Source: Tannerella sp.
GTDB lineage: Bacteria; Bacteroidota; Bacteroidia; Bacteroidales; Tannerellaceae
Assembly: GCA_031282485.1 (NCBI GenBank)
Contig: JAITDQ010000102.1
Coordinates: 1 to 17,216, forward strand
Length of the DNA: 17,216 bases
Reading direction: 5' to 3'
The position numbers and the translations under genes are program-made. The first letter of the stretch is position 1. Every line of letters starts with the position of its first letter. Shown here in pieces: positions 6,286 to 16,815 of the stretch. The notes beneath the pieces were generated by a model. The model was not told the origin of the DNA and did not search any database. It saw only the letters and a program-made list of their open reading frames with translations.

Positions 6286-6981
6286 ATGAGTAAACTTACA
6301 AAAAATCAAAAACTGGCTTCGGGTAAAATTGAGAACGGGAAAGCTTACACATTGAAAGAAGCGTCTGCACTGGTAAAAGAAATTACGTATACCAAGTTTG
6401 ATGCCTCCGTAGATGTGGATGTCCGCCTCGGCGTAGATCCCCGTAAGTCCAATCAGATGGTAAGAGGCGTTGTTTCTCTGCCACACGGAACCGGAAAGGT
6501 GACAAGGGTTCTTGCGTTATGTACTCCCGACAAAGAAGCCGAAGCAAAAGAAGCAGGCGCTGATTATGTCGGCCTTGATGAATATATTGATAAAATCAAA
6601 AGTGGTTGGACCGATATAGACATCATTATTACAATGCCTTCCATTATGGGAAAAATAGGTGCATTAGGACGTATCTTAGGTCCGCGCGGTTTGATGCCGA
6701 ACCCCAAAAGCGGTACGGTGACAAATGATATAGGCCAAGCCGTTAAGGAAGTGAAACAGGGTAAAATCGACTTCAAAGTCGATAAAACCGGAATCGTTCA
6801 TTCTTCCGTAGGCAAAGTCTCATTCACCCCCGAGCAGATACAGGAAAATACGAAAGAGTTCGTTTTAACTTTGATAAAGTTGAAACCCTCTGCCGCCAAA
6901 GGTACTTATATGAAAAGCATTTATCTTTCGTCAACGATGAGTCCCGGTATTAAAGTTGATCCTAAAACAGTTGAAGATTAA
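6286..6981 (+). CDS. rplA: Large ribosomal subunit protein uL1
   Basis: A 231-residue protein with both uL1 domains: the discontinuous domain I (about 1-68 and 160-231) and inserted domain II (about 69-159), containing the family signature around [22 protein letters not shown]. uL1 forms the mobile L1 stalk that handles exiting tRNA and in many bacteria represses its own operon by binding an mRNA mimic of its 23S site. I do not see a convincing mimic in the short gap before rplK. It is followed by rplJ after 20 bases. Confidence 0.98.
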   Translation: MSKLTKNQKLASGKIENGKAYTLKEASALVKEITYTKFDASVDVDVRLGVDPRKSNQMVRGVVSLPHGTGKVTRVLALCTPDKEAEAKEAGADYVGLDEYIDKIKSGWTDIDIIITMPSIMGKIGALGRILGPRGLMPNPKSGTVTNDIGQAVKEVKQGKIDFKVDKTGIVHSSVGKVSFTPEQIQENTKEFVLTLIKLKPSAAKGTYMKSIYLSSTMSPGIKVDPKTVED

Positions 6982-7001
6982 TAACTTAAAAATTAGAGAC
7001 G

Positions 7002-7535
7002 ATGAAAAAGGAAGATAAAGGCAGAATCATAAACGAGCTAACCGAACAATTGAAACAATATCCTCATTTCTATCTTACGGATATCGAAGCGCTTAACGCG
7101 GAAAAAACGAGTAAGTTGAGAAGAGAATGTTTCAAACGGGAAGTGAAACTTGTGATGGTTAAGAATACATTGCTTAAAAAAGCAATGGACAATGTGGAAG
7201 GAACCGATTATTCGGAATTATACAGTGTGTTGAAAGGTAATACGGCCATCATGTTTACCGGTACGGCAAATACGCCGGCGCGTCTTATAAAGGACTTTAC
7301 GAAAGACGTAAAAGGTGATGTCGTGAAACCGAAACTGAAAGGCGCATACGTTCAGGAAGGATTCTATACGGAACACGACCTGGAAGTTTTAGCTACCATA
7401 AAGAGCAGGGACGAACTGATCGGAGACGTGATCGGACTGTTACAGTCACCGATGAAAAACCTTGTTTCGGCATTGCAGTCTAACGGCGGACAGAAAATAC
7501 ACGGAATATTAAAAGCGCTTGAAGAGCGCAAATAA
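7002..7535 (+). CDS. rplJ: Large ribosomal subunit protein uL10
   Basis: The 177-residue product has the uL10 N-terminal domain (about 1-135), with MVKNTLLKKAM and the LKGNTAIMFT strand, and a C-terminal helix (about 135-177) that binds bL12 dimers to make the stalk. The 20-base gap after rplA is too short for the long L10 leader that controls rplJL in enterics; any such element would have to overlap the end of rplA. rplL follows after 40 bases, so the two stalk genes are adjacent as usual. Confidence 0.98.
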   Translation: MKKEDKGRIINELTEQLKQYPHFYLTDIEALNAEKTSKLRRECFKREVKLVMVKNTLLKKAMDNVEGTDYSELYSVLKGNTAIMFTGTANTPARLIKDFTKDVKGDVVKPKLKGAYVQEGFYTEHDLEVLATIKSRDELIGDVIGLLQSPMKNLVSALQSNGGQKIHGILKALEERK

Positions 7536-7575
7536 AATTTTTAACAGATTATCAATCATTTAAATCATAACGAAA

Positions 7576-7950
7576 ATGGCAGATTTGAAAGCTTTTGCAG
7601 AACAATTAGTGAATCTTACAGTAAAAGAAGTAAATGAATTGGCAACAATTCTTAAAGAAGAATATGGTATTGAGCCGGCAGCGGCAGCAGTAGCTGTTGC
7701 TGTTGATTCGGGTGCAGGCGCAGCAGCAGTAGAAGAAAAGACAGCATTTGATGTCGTTCTTAAAGCAGCCGGCGCAACTAAACTGGCAGTTGTTAAATTA
7801 GTTAAAGAGTTGGCCGGCCTTGGCTTGAAAGAAGCGAAAGACTTAGTTGACGGAGCTCCGAATGTTATAAAAGAAGGCTTGCCGAAAGCTGATGCGGAAG
7901 GAATTAAGAAACAATTGGAAGAAGCGGGAGCGGAAGTTGAGCTTAAATAG
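7576..7950 (+). CDS. rplL: Large ribosomal subunit protein bL12 (L7/L12)
   Basis: The 124-residue protein shows the three bL12 parts: an N-terminal dimerisation region (1-33), an Ala/Val-rich flexible hinge (about 34-53) and the C-terminal factor-binding domain (about 54-124) with [25 protein letters not shown] read as the conserved Lys/Gly-rich helix. Several dimers bind uL10 and recruit EF-Tu, EF-G and IF2. Codon use in the hinge is notably biased to GCA. A strong hairpin with a T-run follows 27 bases after the stop, before rpoB. Confidence 0.98.
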   Translation: MADLKAFAEQLVNLTVKEVNELATILKEEYGIEPAAAAVAVAVDSGAGAAAVEEKTAFDVVLKAAGATKLAVVKLVKELAGLGLKEAKDLVDGAPNVIKEGLPKADAEGIKKQLEEAGAEVELK

Positions 7951-7977
7951 TTCATATATCCTGCTTGGCAGGTAATT

Positions 7978-8018
7978 GGTTAAGAGTCGCCTTTGAAAGG
8001 GTGATTCTTAACCTTTTT
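7978..8018 (+). terminator. Hairpin with T-run between rplL and rpoB (attenuator candidate)
   Basis: A 14-base-pair stem with two G-U pairs (7978-7991 with 8000-8013), eight-base loop and five T (8014-8018) followed by GTGT. It has the form of an intrinsic terminator but lies inside the rplL-rpoB operon, and I see no promoter consensus between it and rpoB. Partial termination would lower rpoBC relative to ribosomal proteins, as the rplL-rpoB attenuator of E. coli does. Confidence 0.75.
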
Positions 8019-8059
8019 GTGTCTATTTTTATTATTAGTTCAATTAATTCCTACGATAG

Positions 8060-11000
8060 ATGTCTTCAACAACTAAAACTCAACGAATTAACTTTGCTTC
8101 GATAAAGGATCAGCTCCCTTATCCTGATTTTCTCGAAGTTCAATTGAAGTCATTTCAAGACTTTCTCCAATTAGATATGCCCCCCGAAAAACGGAAAAAA
8201 GAGGGGCTGTACAAGGTGTTTACGGAAAATTTCCCGATAGCCGATACACGAAACAATTTTGTGCTGGAGTTTCTTGATTATTATCTCGATCCTCCCCGCT
8301 ATTCCATGGAAGAATGTATAGCGAGGGGATTGACGTATAGCGTACCTCTCAAGGCCAAAATGAAACTGTACTGTACGGATCCCGAACATGAAGATTTCGA
8401 AACGATTGTTCAGGATGTGTATCTTGGCCCGATTCCTTATATGACCGATCGCGGAACGTTCATTATTAATGGAGCGGAACGTGTGGTCGTCTCGCAGTTA
8501 CACCGCTCGCCGGGCGTGTTTTTCGGACAAAGTATACATGCTAACGGAACAAAACTTTATTCGGCGCGTATTATCCCGTTTAAAGGGTCATGGATCGAAT
8601 TTGCAACCGACATAAATAATGTCATGTACGCATATATCGATCGAAAGAAAAAATTACCCGTAACAACGCTCCTGAGAGCCATTGGCTTTGAAAGCGATAA
8701 AGATATTCTTGAAATATTTAACCTCGCGGAAGAAGTGAAAGTTACGAAGGTAAACCTGAAAAAATATGCCGGCCGTAAATTAGCCGCACGCGTACTCAGA
8801 ACATGGGTCGAAGATTTTGTCGATGAAGATACCGGCGAAGTCGTTTCAATCGAACGTAATGATGTTGTCATTGATCGGGAAGCTACACTTGATGAGGATA
8901 ACATAGATTTGATTTTTGATTCCGGCGCACAGCATATCCTGTTGCATCGCGAAGATCAGAACCTGAATGATTATGCTATCATTTACAATACGTTGCAAAA
9001 AGACCCAAGTAACTCGGAAAAAGAAGCCGTGTTATATATTTACCGTCAACTGCGTAATGCGGAACCGGCTGATGACGCAAGCGCACGCGAAGTTATAACG
9101 AACCTGTTCTTCTCGGAGAAACGGTATGATCTCGGAGACGTCGGCCGTTTCCGTATCAATCGCAAACTGAATCTTCAGATAAGCGAGGATATAAAGGTAT
9201 TGACGAAGGAAGATATTATTGAAATCATCAAATATCTTATCCAGCTCATTAACTCGAAAGCCGTTGTTGATGATATCGACCATTTGAGTAACCGCCGCGT
9301 TCGTACGGTCGGAGAACAGCTTTATAACCAGTTCGGCATCGGTCTGGCGCGTATGTCGCGTACGGTGCGCGAACGTATGAATGTTCGCGACAATGAGGTG
9401 TTTACGCCCATCGACCTGATCAATGCAAAAACGATTTCTTCCGTTGTAAATTCATTCTTCGGGACAAATGCGTTGTCGCAGTTTATGGATCAAACGAATC
9501 CGCTGGCGGAGATAACGCATAAACGCCGTTTATCGGCGCTCGGACCCGGAGGTCTGTCGCGCGACCGTGCAGGATTTGAGGTGCGTGACGTTCATTACAC
9601 CCACTACGGACGCCTTTGCCCGATTGAAACACCCGAAGGCCCGAATATCGGATTGATTTCATCGCTTTGCGTATATGCCAAAATAAACGATCTGGGATTT
9701 ATCACAACGCCTTACCGTAAGGTGGAAAAAGGCAAAGTGGATTTTTTGGACAGTACGCTGGCCTATTATACGGCCGAAGAAGAAGAAGATAAAATTGTTG
9801 CACAGGGTAATGCACCGCTTGATTCGAACGGACGGTTTATTCGTGACAAGGTAAAAGCAAGATTTGAAGCGGACTTTCCGGTTGTTTCACCCGAAGAAGT
9901 GAACCTGATGGACGTTGCTCCTACGCAAATCGCGTCGATTGCCGCCGCACTGATTCCTTTCCTCGAACATGACGATGCAAACCGCGCATTAATGGGATCA
10001 AACATGATGCGTCAGGCCGTTCCGCTGATTCATGCGGACGCTCCGATTGTCGGCACCGGCATCGAAGGCCAGCTGGCACGCGATTCCCGGACGCAGATTG
10101 TTGCGGAAGGACCCGGAGAAGTGATTTATGTGGATGCCACAACGATCAAAATAAGATACGATCGCACCGAAGATGAAGAATTTGTGAGTTTTGAAGATGC
10201 AATAAAAACGTATAATATCCCCAAATGGCGTAAGACGAATCAGAGTACTACCGTCGATTTGCGTCCCGTTTGCCGTCGCGGTCAACGTGTCGAAACCGGC
10301 GAAATACTTACGGAAGGTTATTCCATACAAAATGGAGAACTGGCGCTGGGACGTAACGTTAAAGTAGCGTACATGCCGTGGAAAGGCTATAATTATGAAG
10401 ACGCCGTTGTGCTGAATGAGCGTATCGTACGGGAAGACGTATTCACGTCCGTTCATGTGGATGAGTATATCCTCGAAGTTCGTGAAACAAAACGCGGAAT
10501 GGAAGAGCTTACTTCCGATATTCCGAACGTCAGCGAAGACGCTATTAAAGACCTTGACGAAAGAGGTATCGTTCGCATAGGCGCCAGTATTAATCCCGGA
10601 GATATAATCATCGGCAAGATCACTCCGAAAGGAGAATCCGACCCGTCCCCGGAAGAAAAACTCCTGCGTGCAATTTTCGGCGATAAGGCCGGCGATGTGA
10701 AAGATGCTTCCCTGAAGGCTACCCCTTCACTGCATGGCGTTGTCATAGATACAAGCCTGTTCTCGCGGATCATTAAGAAAAAGAACGGCCGCCAGACGGA
10801 AAAAGCTATCCTGCCCAAACTCGAAGAAGAATACGGCAGGAAAATGGCCGAACTGAAAAATATCCTTATCGAAAAACTGCTTACGCTTACAAACAATAAA
10901 ATGTCGACGGGCGTGAAGGATTATCTGAATATGGAAATTATTGCCAAAGGTTCCAAGTTTATCAGAAAAGCGCTTGAAGATCTTGACTACAATACGATTC

Positions 11001-11872
11001 AGGTAAGCAAGTGGACTTCCGATTCCCAGACAAATGAGCTGATAAAAAATCTCATCCTGAACTATCTGAAGAAACATAAGGAATATGATGCGGAACTGCG
11101 CCGTAAGAAGTTCGATTTGACGATCGGCGACGAGTTGCCTACGGGTATCATTCAGATTGCAAAAGTTTATGTAGCAAAGAAACGAAAGATACAGGTGGGC
11201 GACAAAATGGCCGGCCGCCACGGAAATAAAGGTATCGTGTCGAAAATCGTACGCCAGGAAGATATGCCGTTCCTTGAGGACGGGACGCCTGTGGATATCT
11301 GTCTGAATCCGCTCGGCGTGCCTTCGCGTATGAATCTGGGGCAGATTTTCGAAGCCGTACTGGGCTGGGCAGGACAGGTTCTGGGGAAAAAATTCGCTAC
11401 CCCGATTTTTGACGGCGCTTCACTGGACGACCTGAATGCATGGACGGATAAAGCCGGACTGCCGCGCTACGGAAAAACGTATCTCTACGACGGCGGCACG
11501 GGAGAACGCTTCGACCAGCCGGCTACGGTAGGCGTTACGTACTTCCTGAAATTAGGCCACATGGTGGATGATAAGATGCATGCACGCTCGATCGGCCCGT
11601 ATTCGCTCATAACACAGCAGCCGCTCGGCGGTAAGGCGCAGTTCGGAGGCCAGCGTTTCGGGGAAATGGAAGTCTGGGCGATTGAAGCCTTCGGCGCTTC
11701 GCATATCCTGCAGGAAATTCTTACGGTGAAATCGGATGATGTTGTCGGACGTTCGAAAACTTATGAAGCGATTGTGAAGGGAGAACCTATGCCGAAACCG
11801 GGTATCCCGGAATCGTTGAACGTTCTTCTCCATGAATTGAGAGGCTTGTGCCTAAGCTTTACTCTGGAATAA
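8060..11872 (+). CDS. rpoB: DNA-directed RNA polymerase beta subunit
   Basis: At 1270 residues this is the compact Bacteroidota-size beta subunit. Conserved blocks in order: N-terminal protrusion and lobe regions, the rifampicin pocket (466-494) with Gln474, Asp477, His487, Arg490 and Ser492 equivalent to E. coli 513, 516, 526, 529 and 531, all wild-type; the [19 protein letters not shown] fork region just after; and [12 protein letters not shown] (1047-1058), where Lys1049 and Lys1057 match the active-site lysines K1065 and K1073. The C-terminus has the [18 protein letters not shown] clamp-connector stretch. It pairs with beta' encoded 25 bases downstream. No SD precedes the ATG. No resistance substitution is seen at the classical sites. 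Confidence 0.99.
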   Translation: MSSTTKTQRINFASIKDQLPYPDFLEVQLKSFQDFLQLDMPPEKRKKEGLYKVFTENFPIADTRNNFVLEFLDYYLDPPRYSMEECIARGLTYSVPLKAKMKLYCTDPEHEDFETIVQDVYLGPIPYMTDRGTFIINGAERVVVSQLHRSPGVFFGQSIHANGTKLYSARIIPFKGSWIEFATDINNVMYAYIDRKKKLPVTTLLRAIGFESDKDILEIFNLAEEVKVTKVNLKKYAGRKLAARVLRTWVEDFVDEDTGEVVSIERNDVVIDREATLDEDNIDLIFDSGAQHILLHREDQNLNDYAIIYNTLQKDPSNSEKEAVLYIYRQLRNAEPADDASAREVITNLFFSEKRYDLGDVGRFRINRKLNLQISEDIKVLTKEDIIEIIKYLIQLINSKAVVDDIDHLSNRRVRTVGEQLYNQFGIGLARMSRTVRERMNVRDNEVFTPIDLINAKTISSVVNSFFGTNALSQFMDQTNPLAEITHKRRLSALGPGGLSRDRAGFEVRDVHYTHYGRLCPIETPEGPNIGLISSLCVYAKINDLGFITTPYRKVEKGKVDFLDSTLAYYTAEEEEDKIVAQGNAPLDSNGRFIRDKVKARFEADFPVVSPEEVNLMDVAPTQIASIAAALIPFLEHDDANRALMGSNMMRQAVPLIHADAPIVGTGIEGQLARDSRTQIVAEGPGEVIYVDATTIKIRYDRTEDEEFVSFEDAIKTYNIPKWRKTNQSTTVDLRPVCRRGQRVETGEILTEGYSIQNGELALGRNVKVAYMPWKGYNYEDAVVLNERIVREDVFTSVHVDEYILEVRETKRGMEELTSDIPNVSEDAIKDLDERGIVRIGASINPGDIIIGKITPKGESDPSPEEKLLRAIFGDKAGDVKDASLKATPSLHGVVIDTSLFSRIIKKKNGRQTEKAILPKLEEEYGRKMAELKNILIEKLLTLTNNKMSTGVKDYLNMEIIAKGSKFIRKALEDLDYNTIQVSKWTSDSQTNELIKNLILNYLKKHKEYDAELRRKKFDLTIGDELPTGIIQIAKVYVAKKRKIQVGDKMAGRHGNKGIVSKIVRQEDMPFLEDGTPVDICLNPLGVPSRMNLGQIFEAVLGWAGQVLGKKFATPIFDGASLDDLNAWTDKAGLPRYGKTYLYDGGTGERFDQPATVGVTYFLKLGHMVDDKMHARSIGPYSLITQQPLGGKAQFGGQRFGEMEVWAIEAFGASHILQEILTVKSDDVVGRSKTYEAIVKGEPMPKPGIPESLNVLLHELRGLCLSFTLE

Positions 11873-11897
11873 TTAACTCTTTGCAAATCAAAATAAT

Positions 11898-14800
11898 ATG
11901 GCTTTTAGAAAAGATACAAAAATAAAGAGTGACTTTACAAAAATAACGATTGGTCTGGCCTCGCCCGAAGAAATTCTGGAAAGTTCGCACGGAGAAGTGC
12001 TTAAACCGGAAACAATCAATTACCGTACGTACAAGCCTGAACGCGACGGCTTGTTTTGTGAACGCATATTCGGCCCTGTGAAAAATTACGAATGTTATTG
12101 CGGCAAGTATAAACGTATTCGTTATAAGGGTATTGTGTGCGACCGGTGCGGCGTGGAAGTGACCGAGAAGAAAGTCCGCCGCGAACGTACGGGACATATA
12201 CACTTGGTTGTTCCCGTTGTGCATATATGGTATTGCCGTACATTGCCGAATAAAATCGGCTATCTGCTGGGATTGCCGACGAAAAAACTTGATTCCATCA
12301 TCTATTACGAGCGTTATGTCGTCGTACAGAAAGGATGTGTGGATACGGTAAACGATTTAGACCTCCTGTCGGAAGAAGAATATCTTCAAATTATAGACAG
12401 TCTTCCCAAAGATAATCAACTGCTGGAAGACATGGACCCGAATAAGTTTGTAGCCAAGATCGGCGCGGAAGCAATCTATGATTTGTTAATCCGCCTCGAC
12501 CTGGATGCGCTGTCGTATGATCTGCGCAATCATGCAATGACGGATACATCGCAACAGCGTAAGAACGAAGCATTAAAGCGGTTGCAGGTCGTCGAATCTT
12601 TCCGGGCGTCGAAAGGACGTAACCGGCCGGAATGGATGGTGGTGAAAGTTGTTCCGGTGATTCCGCCGGAGTTGCGCCCGCTTGTCCCGCTCGACGGAGG
12701 CCGCTTCGCAACGTCCGACCTCAATGATTTGTATCGCCGCGTTATCATACGTAACAACCGCCTTAAACGGCTTATCGATATCAAGGCGCCCGAAGTGATT
12801 CTGCGTAACGAAAAACGCATGTTGCAGGAAGCCGTCGATTCGCTGTTCGATAATTCGCGCAAATCAAGCGCAGTCAAATCGGATGCAAACCGTCCGTTGA
12901 AATCACTGTCGGACAGCCTGAAAGGTAAACAGGGACGTTTCCGCCAGAACCTGCTCGGTAAACGCGTCGACTATTCCGCCCGTTCGGTTATCGTCGTGGG
13001 ACCGGAACTTAAAATGGGCGAATGTGGTATTCCCAAAGATATGGCAGCCGAACTGTACAAACCGTTTATTATCCGCAAACTGATAGAGCGCGGCATTGTC
13101 AAGACGGTTAAGTCGGCAAAGAAAATTGTCGACAGGAAAGAACCGGTCGTCTGGGATATTCTGGAATATGTGATGAAGGGACATCCGGTATTGCTTAACC
13201 GCGCCCCGACACTGCACCGTCTCGGCATACAGGCTTTCCAGCCGAAGATGATCGAAGGAAAGGCTATCCAGTTGCATCCGCTGGCGTGTACGGCTTTTAA
13301 TGCCGACTTCGACGGCGACCAGATGGCGGTTCACCTCCCCCTCGGAAACGAGGCGATTCTCGAAGCACAAATGTTGATGCTCGCTTCCCATAATATCCTG
13401 AACCCGGCAAACGGCGCTCCCATAACCGTACCTTCGCAGGATATGGTGCTGGGACTGTATTATATCACAAAGACCCGCCCGGGAATGAAGGGCGAAGGAC
13501 TTGTGTTTTACGGGCCGGAAGAAGCTACAATCGCATACAACGAAGGCAAACTTGATATTCATGCTGTCATAAAAGTTTGTATCGAAGACCTTGACGAAGA
13601 CGGCGAATATGTTGATAAAATCATTGAAACGAGCGTGGGACGCCTGATGGTAAATGAATATATACCATGGGAAGTCGGATTCGTAAATGAAGTGCTGGGA
13701 AAGAAGGCGTTGCGCGACATAATCAGCAAAGTGATCAAAGTGTGCGGCGTCGCCCGTACCTGCCAGTTCCTTGATGATATAAAGAATCTCGGATATTATA
13801 TGGCCTTTAAGGGCGGTTTGTCGTTCAATCTGGCCGACGTTATCATCCCGGACGAAAAAGATGAATTTGTTAAGGAAGGATACGACGAAGTGGAACAAAT
13901 CGTCTCCAACTATAGCATGGGTTTCATCACAAATAATGAACGCTATAACCAGATTATCGATACATGGACGCATGTCAACAGTAAACTGTCGAAGATTCTG
14001 ATTGATAAACTGAGCGCCGACAACGACGGATTCAACTCTATCTTTATGATGATGGATTCCGGCGCCCGCGGTTCGAAGGAACAGATACGCCAGCTTTCAG
14101 GCATGCGCGGATTGATGGCGAAACCGCAAAAGAGCGGAAGCGACGGCGGCCAGATCATCGAGAATCCTATTTTGTCGAACTTTAAGGAAGGCCTGTCGGT
14201 GCTGGAATATTTCATCTCCACACACGGCGCCCGTAAAGGTTTGGCCGATACGGCGCTGAAAACGGCCGACGCCGGGTACCTGACACGCCGTCTGGTCGAT
14301 GTGTCGCATGATGTGATTGTGAATGAAGAAGACTGCGGAACACTTCGCGGACTGACATGTACCGAACTCAAGAATAACGAAGATGTGATTGCAAAACTGT
14401 ACGAACGTATCCTCGGACGCGTTTCCGTTCATGATGTGATTCATCCGCTCACAGGCAAAATTATCGTGAAAGCCGGCGAGGAAATACGCGAAAAGGAAGC
14501 GCAGGAAATACAGGATTCTCCGATCGAAAGCGTGGAGATACGTTCGGTACTTACCTGCGAATCGAAAAAAGGCGTTTGCGCCAAATGTTACGGTCGCAAC
14601 TTGGCTACCGGACAAATGGTTCAGAAAGGCGAGGTCGTCGGCGTTATTGCCGCACAGTCAATCGGCGAGCCGGGTACGCAGTTGACGCTTCGTACGTTCC
14701 ATGTCGGCGGTATCGCGTCGAATATCGCAACGGAAAACAGCCTCGTCTCAAAATATGACGGCGTTCTCGAAATAGATGAGTTGCGTACGGTTTATTCGGT

Positions 14801-16181
14801 AGACGATAAATGCAATGTCGTAGTCAGCCGTCTTGCCGAAATGCGCATCGTCGAACCGCATACGAAGATTGTTTTGCATAATAATAATATCCCCTACGGC
14901 TCGAAACTGTTTTTTAACAGCGGCGACAGCGTTAAAAAAGGAGACAAGATTATCGAATGGGATCCGTTCAATGCCGTAATCATTGCGGAAGCCGACGGTA
15001 TGATCGCTTTTGAAAGCATGGAGGAAAATATCACGTATAAAGTTGAAAGTGACGAAACTACCGGCTTGAAAGAAATGATTATCATCGAATCGAAAGATAA
15101 GACGAAAGCCCCTTCGGCACATATTGTCGATTCCGGAAGGAATATACTTAAAAATTACTCGCTGCCTCTCGGCGCTCACATGACGAAGGCGGCAGGAGAT
15201 CCGGTTAAAAGCGGCGAAGTACTGGTAAAGATTCCCCGCGCCGTCGGCAAGACCGGCGATATCACCGGAGGTCTTCCCCGTGTGACGGAGCTGTTCGAAG
15301 CGCGAAACCCGTCGAACCCGGCTGTCGTGTCCGAAATCGACGGCGAGGTTACGTTCGGTAAGATAAAACGCGGTAACCGTGAAATGATCGTTACATCCAA
15401 ACTGGGAGAAGAAAAGAAATATATGGTTCCGCTCTCCAAACAGTTGCTTGTGCAGGAGAACGATTATGTGCGTGCCGGCATGCCGCTGTCCGACGGCGCT
15501 ATCACGCCTGCGGATATCCTTGCTATCAAAGGACCTACGGCTGTTCAGGAATATATCGTGAACGAAGTGCAGGATGTATACCGTTTGCAGGGAGTGAAAA
15601 TCAACGATAAACACTTTGAAGTGATTGTGCGCCAGATGATGCGTAAAGTCGAAGTAGTCGACCCGGGCGATACCCGTTTCCTTGAACAGCAGGTTGTCGA
15701 TAAACTTGAAGTCATGGACGAAAACGACCGTATATGGGGCAAGAAAGTAGTTACGGATGCAGGCGAATCGCAGAACCTCCGTCCCGGACAGATTGTTACG
15801 GCACGTAAACTGAGGGATGAAAACAGCCAGCTTAAACGCCGTGACATGAAGCTTGTCCAGGTACGCGATGCCGTCCCGGCTACGACCAATCAGATACTGC
15901 AGGGAATAACCCGTGCGGCGTTGCAGACATCGAGCTTTATGTCCGCAGCTTCGTTCCAGGAAACAACGAAGGTGTTGAACGAAGCGGCAATCAATGGGAA
16001 AACGGATTATCTGGAAGGATTGAAGGAGAATGTGATCTGCGGCCACCTTATACCGGCCGGTACGGGTCAACGGGAATTTGACCGTGTCCTCGTCGGAACA
16101 AAGGATGAATTTGAACATAACACTTCGACCCGGAGCGCACGTTCGCGGGAAGACCATTCGATAAAGATGGAATTTAAATGA
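11898..16181 (+). CDS. rpoC: DNA-directed RNA polymerase beta' subunit
   Basis: The 1427-residue beta' subunit carries the N-terminal zinc ribbon (Cys66, Cys68, Cys81, Cys84), the catalytic NADFDGDQ loop (468-475) with the Mg-binding Asp470, Asp472 and Asp474, the GARGS segment (722-726), the second zinc site (Cys813, Cys887, Cys894, Cys897) and the trigger-loop segment [10 protein letters not shown] (929-938) with His935 equivalent to E. coli His936. A beta'-insert with the lineage's barrel-sandwich-like sequence lies between the trigger-loop halves (about 940-1130), followed by the conserved [16 protein letters not shown] stretch. The ATG lies 25 bases after rpoB. The gene ends the operon at a strong terminator. 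Confidence 0.99.
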   Translation: MAFRKDTKIKSDFTKITIGLASPEEILESSHGEVLKPETINYRTYKPERDGLFCERIFGPVKNYECYCGKYKRIRYKGIVCDRCGVEVTEKKVRRERTGHIHLVVPVVHIWYCRTLPNKIGYLLGLPTKKLDSIIYYERYVVVQKGCVDTVNDLDLLSEEEYLQIIDSLPKDNQLLEDMDPNKFVAKIGAEAIYDLLIRLDLDALSYDLRNHAMTDTSQQRKNEALKRLQVVESFRASKGRNRPEWMVVKVVPVIPPELRPLVPLDGGRFATSDLNDLYRRVIIRNNRLKRLIDIKAPEVILRNEKRMLQEAVDSLFDNSRKSSAVKSDANRPLKSLSDSLKGKQGRFRQNLLGKRVDYSARSVIVVGPELKMGECGIPKDMAAELYKPFIIRKLIERGIVKTVKSAKKIVDRKEPVVWDILEYVMKGHPVLLNRAPTLHRLGIQAFQPKMIEGKAIQLHPLACTAFNADFDGDQMAVHLPLGNEAILEAQMLMLASHNILNPANGAPITVPSQDMVLGLYYITKTRPGMKGEGLVFYGPEEATIAYNEGKLDIHAVIKVCIEDLDEDGEYVDKIIETSVGRLMVNEYIPWEVGFVNEVLGKKALRDIISKVIKVCGVARTCQFLDDIKNLGYYMAFKGGLSFNLADVIIPDEKDEFVKEGYDEVEQIVSNYSMGFITNNERYNQIIDTWTHVNSKLSKILIDKLSADNDGFNSIFMMMDSGARGSKEQIRQLSGMRGLMAKPQKSGSDGGQIIENPILSNFKEGLSVLEYFISTHGARKGLADTALKTADAGYLTRRLVDVSHDVIVNEEDCGTLRGLTCTELKNNEDVIAKLYERILGRVSVHDVIHPLTGKIIVKAGEEIREKEAQEIQDSPIESVEIRSVLTCESKKGVCAKCYGRNLATGQMVQKGEVVGVIAAQSIGEPGTQLTLRTFHVGGIASNIATENSLVSKYDGVLEIDELRTVYSVDDKCNVVVSRLAEMRIVEPHTKIVLHNNNIPYGSKLFFNSGDSVKKGDKIIEWDPFNAVIIAEADGMIAFESMEENITYKVESDETTGLKEMIIIESKDKTKAPSAHIVDSGRNILKNYSLPLGAHMTKAAGDPVKSGEVLVKIPRAVGKTGDITGGLPRVTELFEARNPSNPAVVSEIDGEVTFGKIKRGNREMIVTSKLGEEKKYMVPLSKQLLVQENDYVRAGMPLSDGAITPADILAIKGPTAVQEYIVNEVQDVYRLQGVKINDKHFEVIVRQMMRKVEVVDPGDTRFLEQQVVDKLEVMDENDRIWGKKVVTDAGESQNLRPGQIVTARKLRDENSQLKRRDMKLVQVRDAVPATTNQILQGITRAALQTSSFMSAASFQETTKVLNEAAINGKTDYLEGLKENVICGHLIPAGTGQREFDRVLVGTKDEFEHNTSTRSARSREDHSIKMEFK

Positions 16182-16196
16182 TGAATATTTATTGTA

Positions 16197-16254
16197 TGTA
16201 ACGGTTTCTCGGGTGTCCCGCAGGGGGCATCCGGGGGACTGTTATAATTTTTTT
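16197..16254 (+). terminator. Strong intrinsic terminator after rpoC
   Basis: An unusually long stem: a GC-rich upper part (16210-16219 with 16224-16233, loop GCAG) continues with wobble pairs down to about 16197/16246, giving over 20 pairs with no bulge, followed by seven T (16248-16254). It begins 16 bases after the rpoC stop and should end the rplK-rpoC transcript. Confidence 0.85.
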
Positions 16255-16256
16255 GT

Positions 16257-16285
16257 CCACGAATTACACGAATTTCCACGAATAA
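16257..16285 (+). repeat. CACGAAT short repeat cluster
   Basis: Three copies of CACGAAT start at 16258, 16267 and 16277, i.e. a 9-10 base period, directly after the T-run of the rpoC terminator. It resembles degenerate intergenic repeats of this type that I recall from many genomes; no gene is associated with it. Confidence 0.6.
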
Positions 16286-16566
16286 TTTGTGAACAAAGGA
16301 GTATCCGAAGCGTTACAGATTCATAATCGGGTAGCTGAAAAACGTCACTGCCCGCGTATAAAACTCAGCCATCAGGCAGGCATAAAATCTCTACTCATCT
16401 TTTTTCTGTTGTTAATAATGTTATTGATAATGAAAACCGTTTTTCATCTGTTTATTCTTTCTCTTTTTCTTAAAAACCAGCAGCAAAGAAAAAGGCTCTA
16501 TTAGTGCTTTGTGTGGGTAAAAATATACCTGAATTGTATGCCGAATAGAAATTAATCTGTTGTTTA
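16286..16566. other. AT-rich spacer between rpoC terminator/repeat and hicAB promoter
   Basis: No supported gene. It contains two AT-rich inverted repeats: seven-base arms ATGAAAA/TTTTCAT at 16430-16447 with a four-base centre, and nine-base arms CTTTTTCTT/AAGAAAAAG at 16463-16494 with a 14-base centre, neither followed by a T-run. A first copy of AATAGAAAT (16544-16552) lies near the right end, 33 bp before a second copy in the hicAB promoter. Confidence 0.6.
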
Positions 16567-16598
16567 TTTGGTTGGCAATAGAAATAATTCTATCTTTG
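16567..16598 (+). promoter_or_regulatory. Promoter of hicAB
   Basis: TTTG at 16567-16570, a 20-bp spacer and TATCTTTG at 16591-16598 are an exact Bacteroides promoter match. Transcription would start near 16604, about 23 nt before the hicA ATG. Confidence 0.78.
16578..16593. promoter_or_regulatory. Palindrome in the hicAB promoter, operator candidate
   Basis: ATAGAA-ATAA-TTCTAT is a perfect six-base inverted repeat that occupies the spacer and the first three bases of the -7 box. Binding there would block polymerase. HicB proteins with a DNA-binding C-terminus commonly repress their own promoter, so it is a plausible HicB operator. Confidence 0.5.
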
Positions 16599-16626
16599 TC
16601 GAGTCGAACGATAAATAACAGCGAAT

Positions 16627-16806
16627 ATGAAATACAGCGAATTGCACCGGTTAATATTAAGAAATGGTTGGAGATTCCTTCGACAGTCAGGGAGTCATGT
16701 TATTTATGAAAAAGATGGACGAACTTATACGGCTCCATATCATGGGAGTAAAGAAATCGCGAGAGCATTGGAATTGAAAATCAGAAAAGAAATGGAGTTG
16801 AAGTAA
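16627..16806 (+). CDS. hicA: HicA-family mRNA interferase toxin
   Basis: A 59-residue basic protein translated directly from the sequence. It has the small dsRBD-like HicA fold order (helix, three strands, helix): Gly14-Trp15, then the signature Gln-Ser-Gly-Ser-His-Val (20-25) whose His24 matches the catalytic histidine, then Thr-Ala-Pro-Tyr-His-Gly (35-40) and a Lys/Glu-rich C-terminal helix. HicA toxins cleave mRNA independently of, or at, the ribosome and are held inactive by HicB. Length is right for the family. The gene has its own promoter and is followed after nine bases by hicB, toxin first, the common order. Base composition is visibly more AT-rich than rpoBC, which fits horizontal acquisition. 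Confidence 0.9.
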   Translation: MKYSELHRLILRNGWRFLRQSGSHVIYEKDGRTYTAPYHGSKEIARALELKIRKEMELK

Positions 16807-16815
16807 CATTAAAAA

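Noticed and set aside
9455..9541. Rifampicin-resistance substitutions in rpoB
   Set aside because: Residues equivalent to E. coli 513, 516, 526, 529 and 531 are all the susceptible type.
12903..13973. Open frame of 356 codons antisense to rpoC
   Set aside because: It covers the catalytic region of beta' on the other strand, so its openness is explained by constraint on rpoC.
14748..16157. Long open frame (469 codons) on the strand opposite rpoC
   Set aside because: It lies entirely antisense to a conserved part of rpoC, has low-complexity aromatic/His-rich composition and no recognisable domain; it follows from rpoC codon bias.
16289..16504. Possible 71-residue protein with a hydrophobic stretch after rpoC
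   Set aside because: GTG start without support, no family resemblance, and hydrophobicity arises from T-rich sequence; it also crosses both AT-rich inverted repeats.
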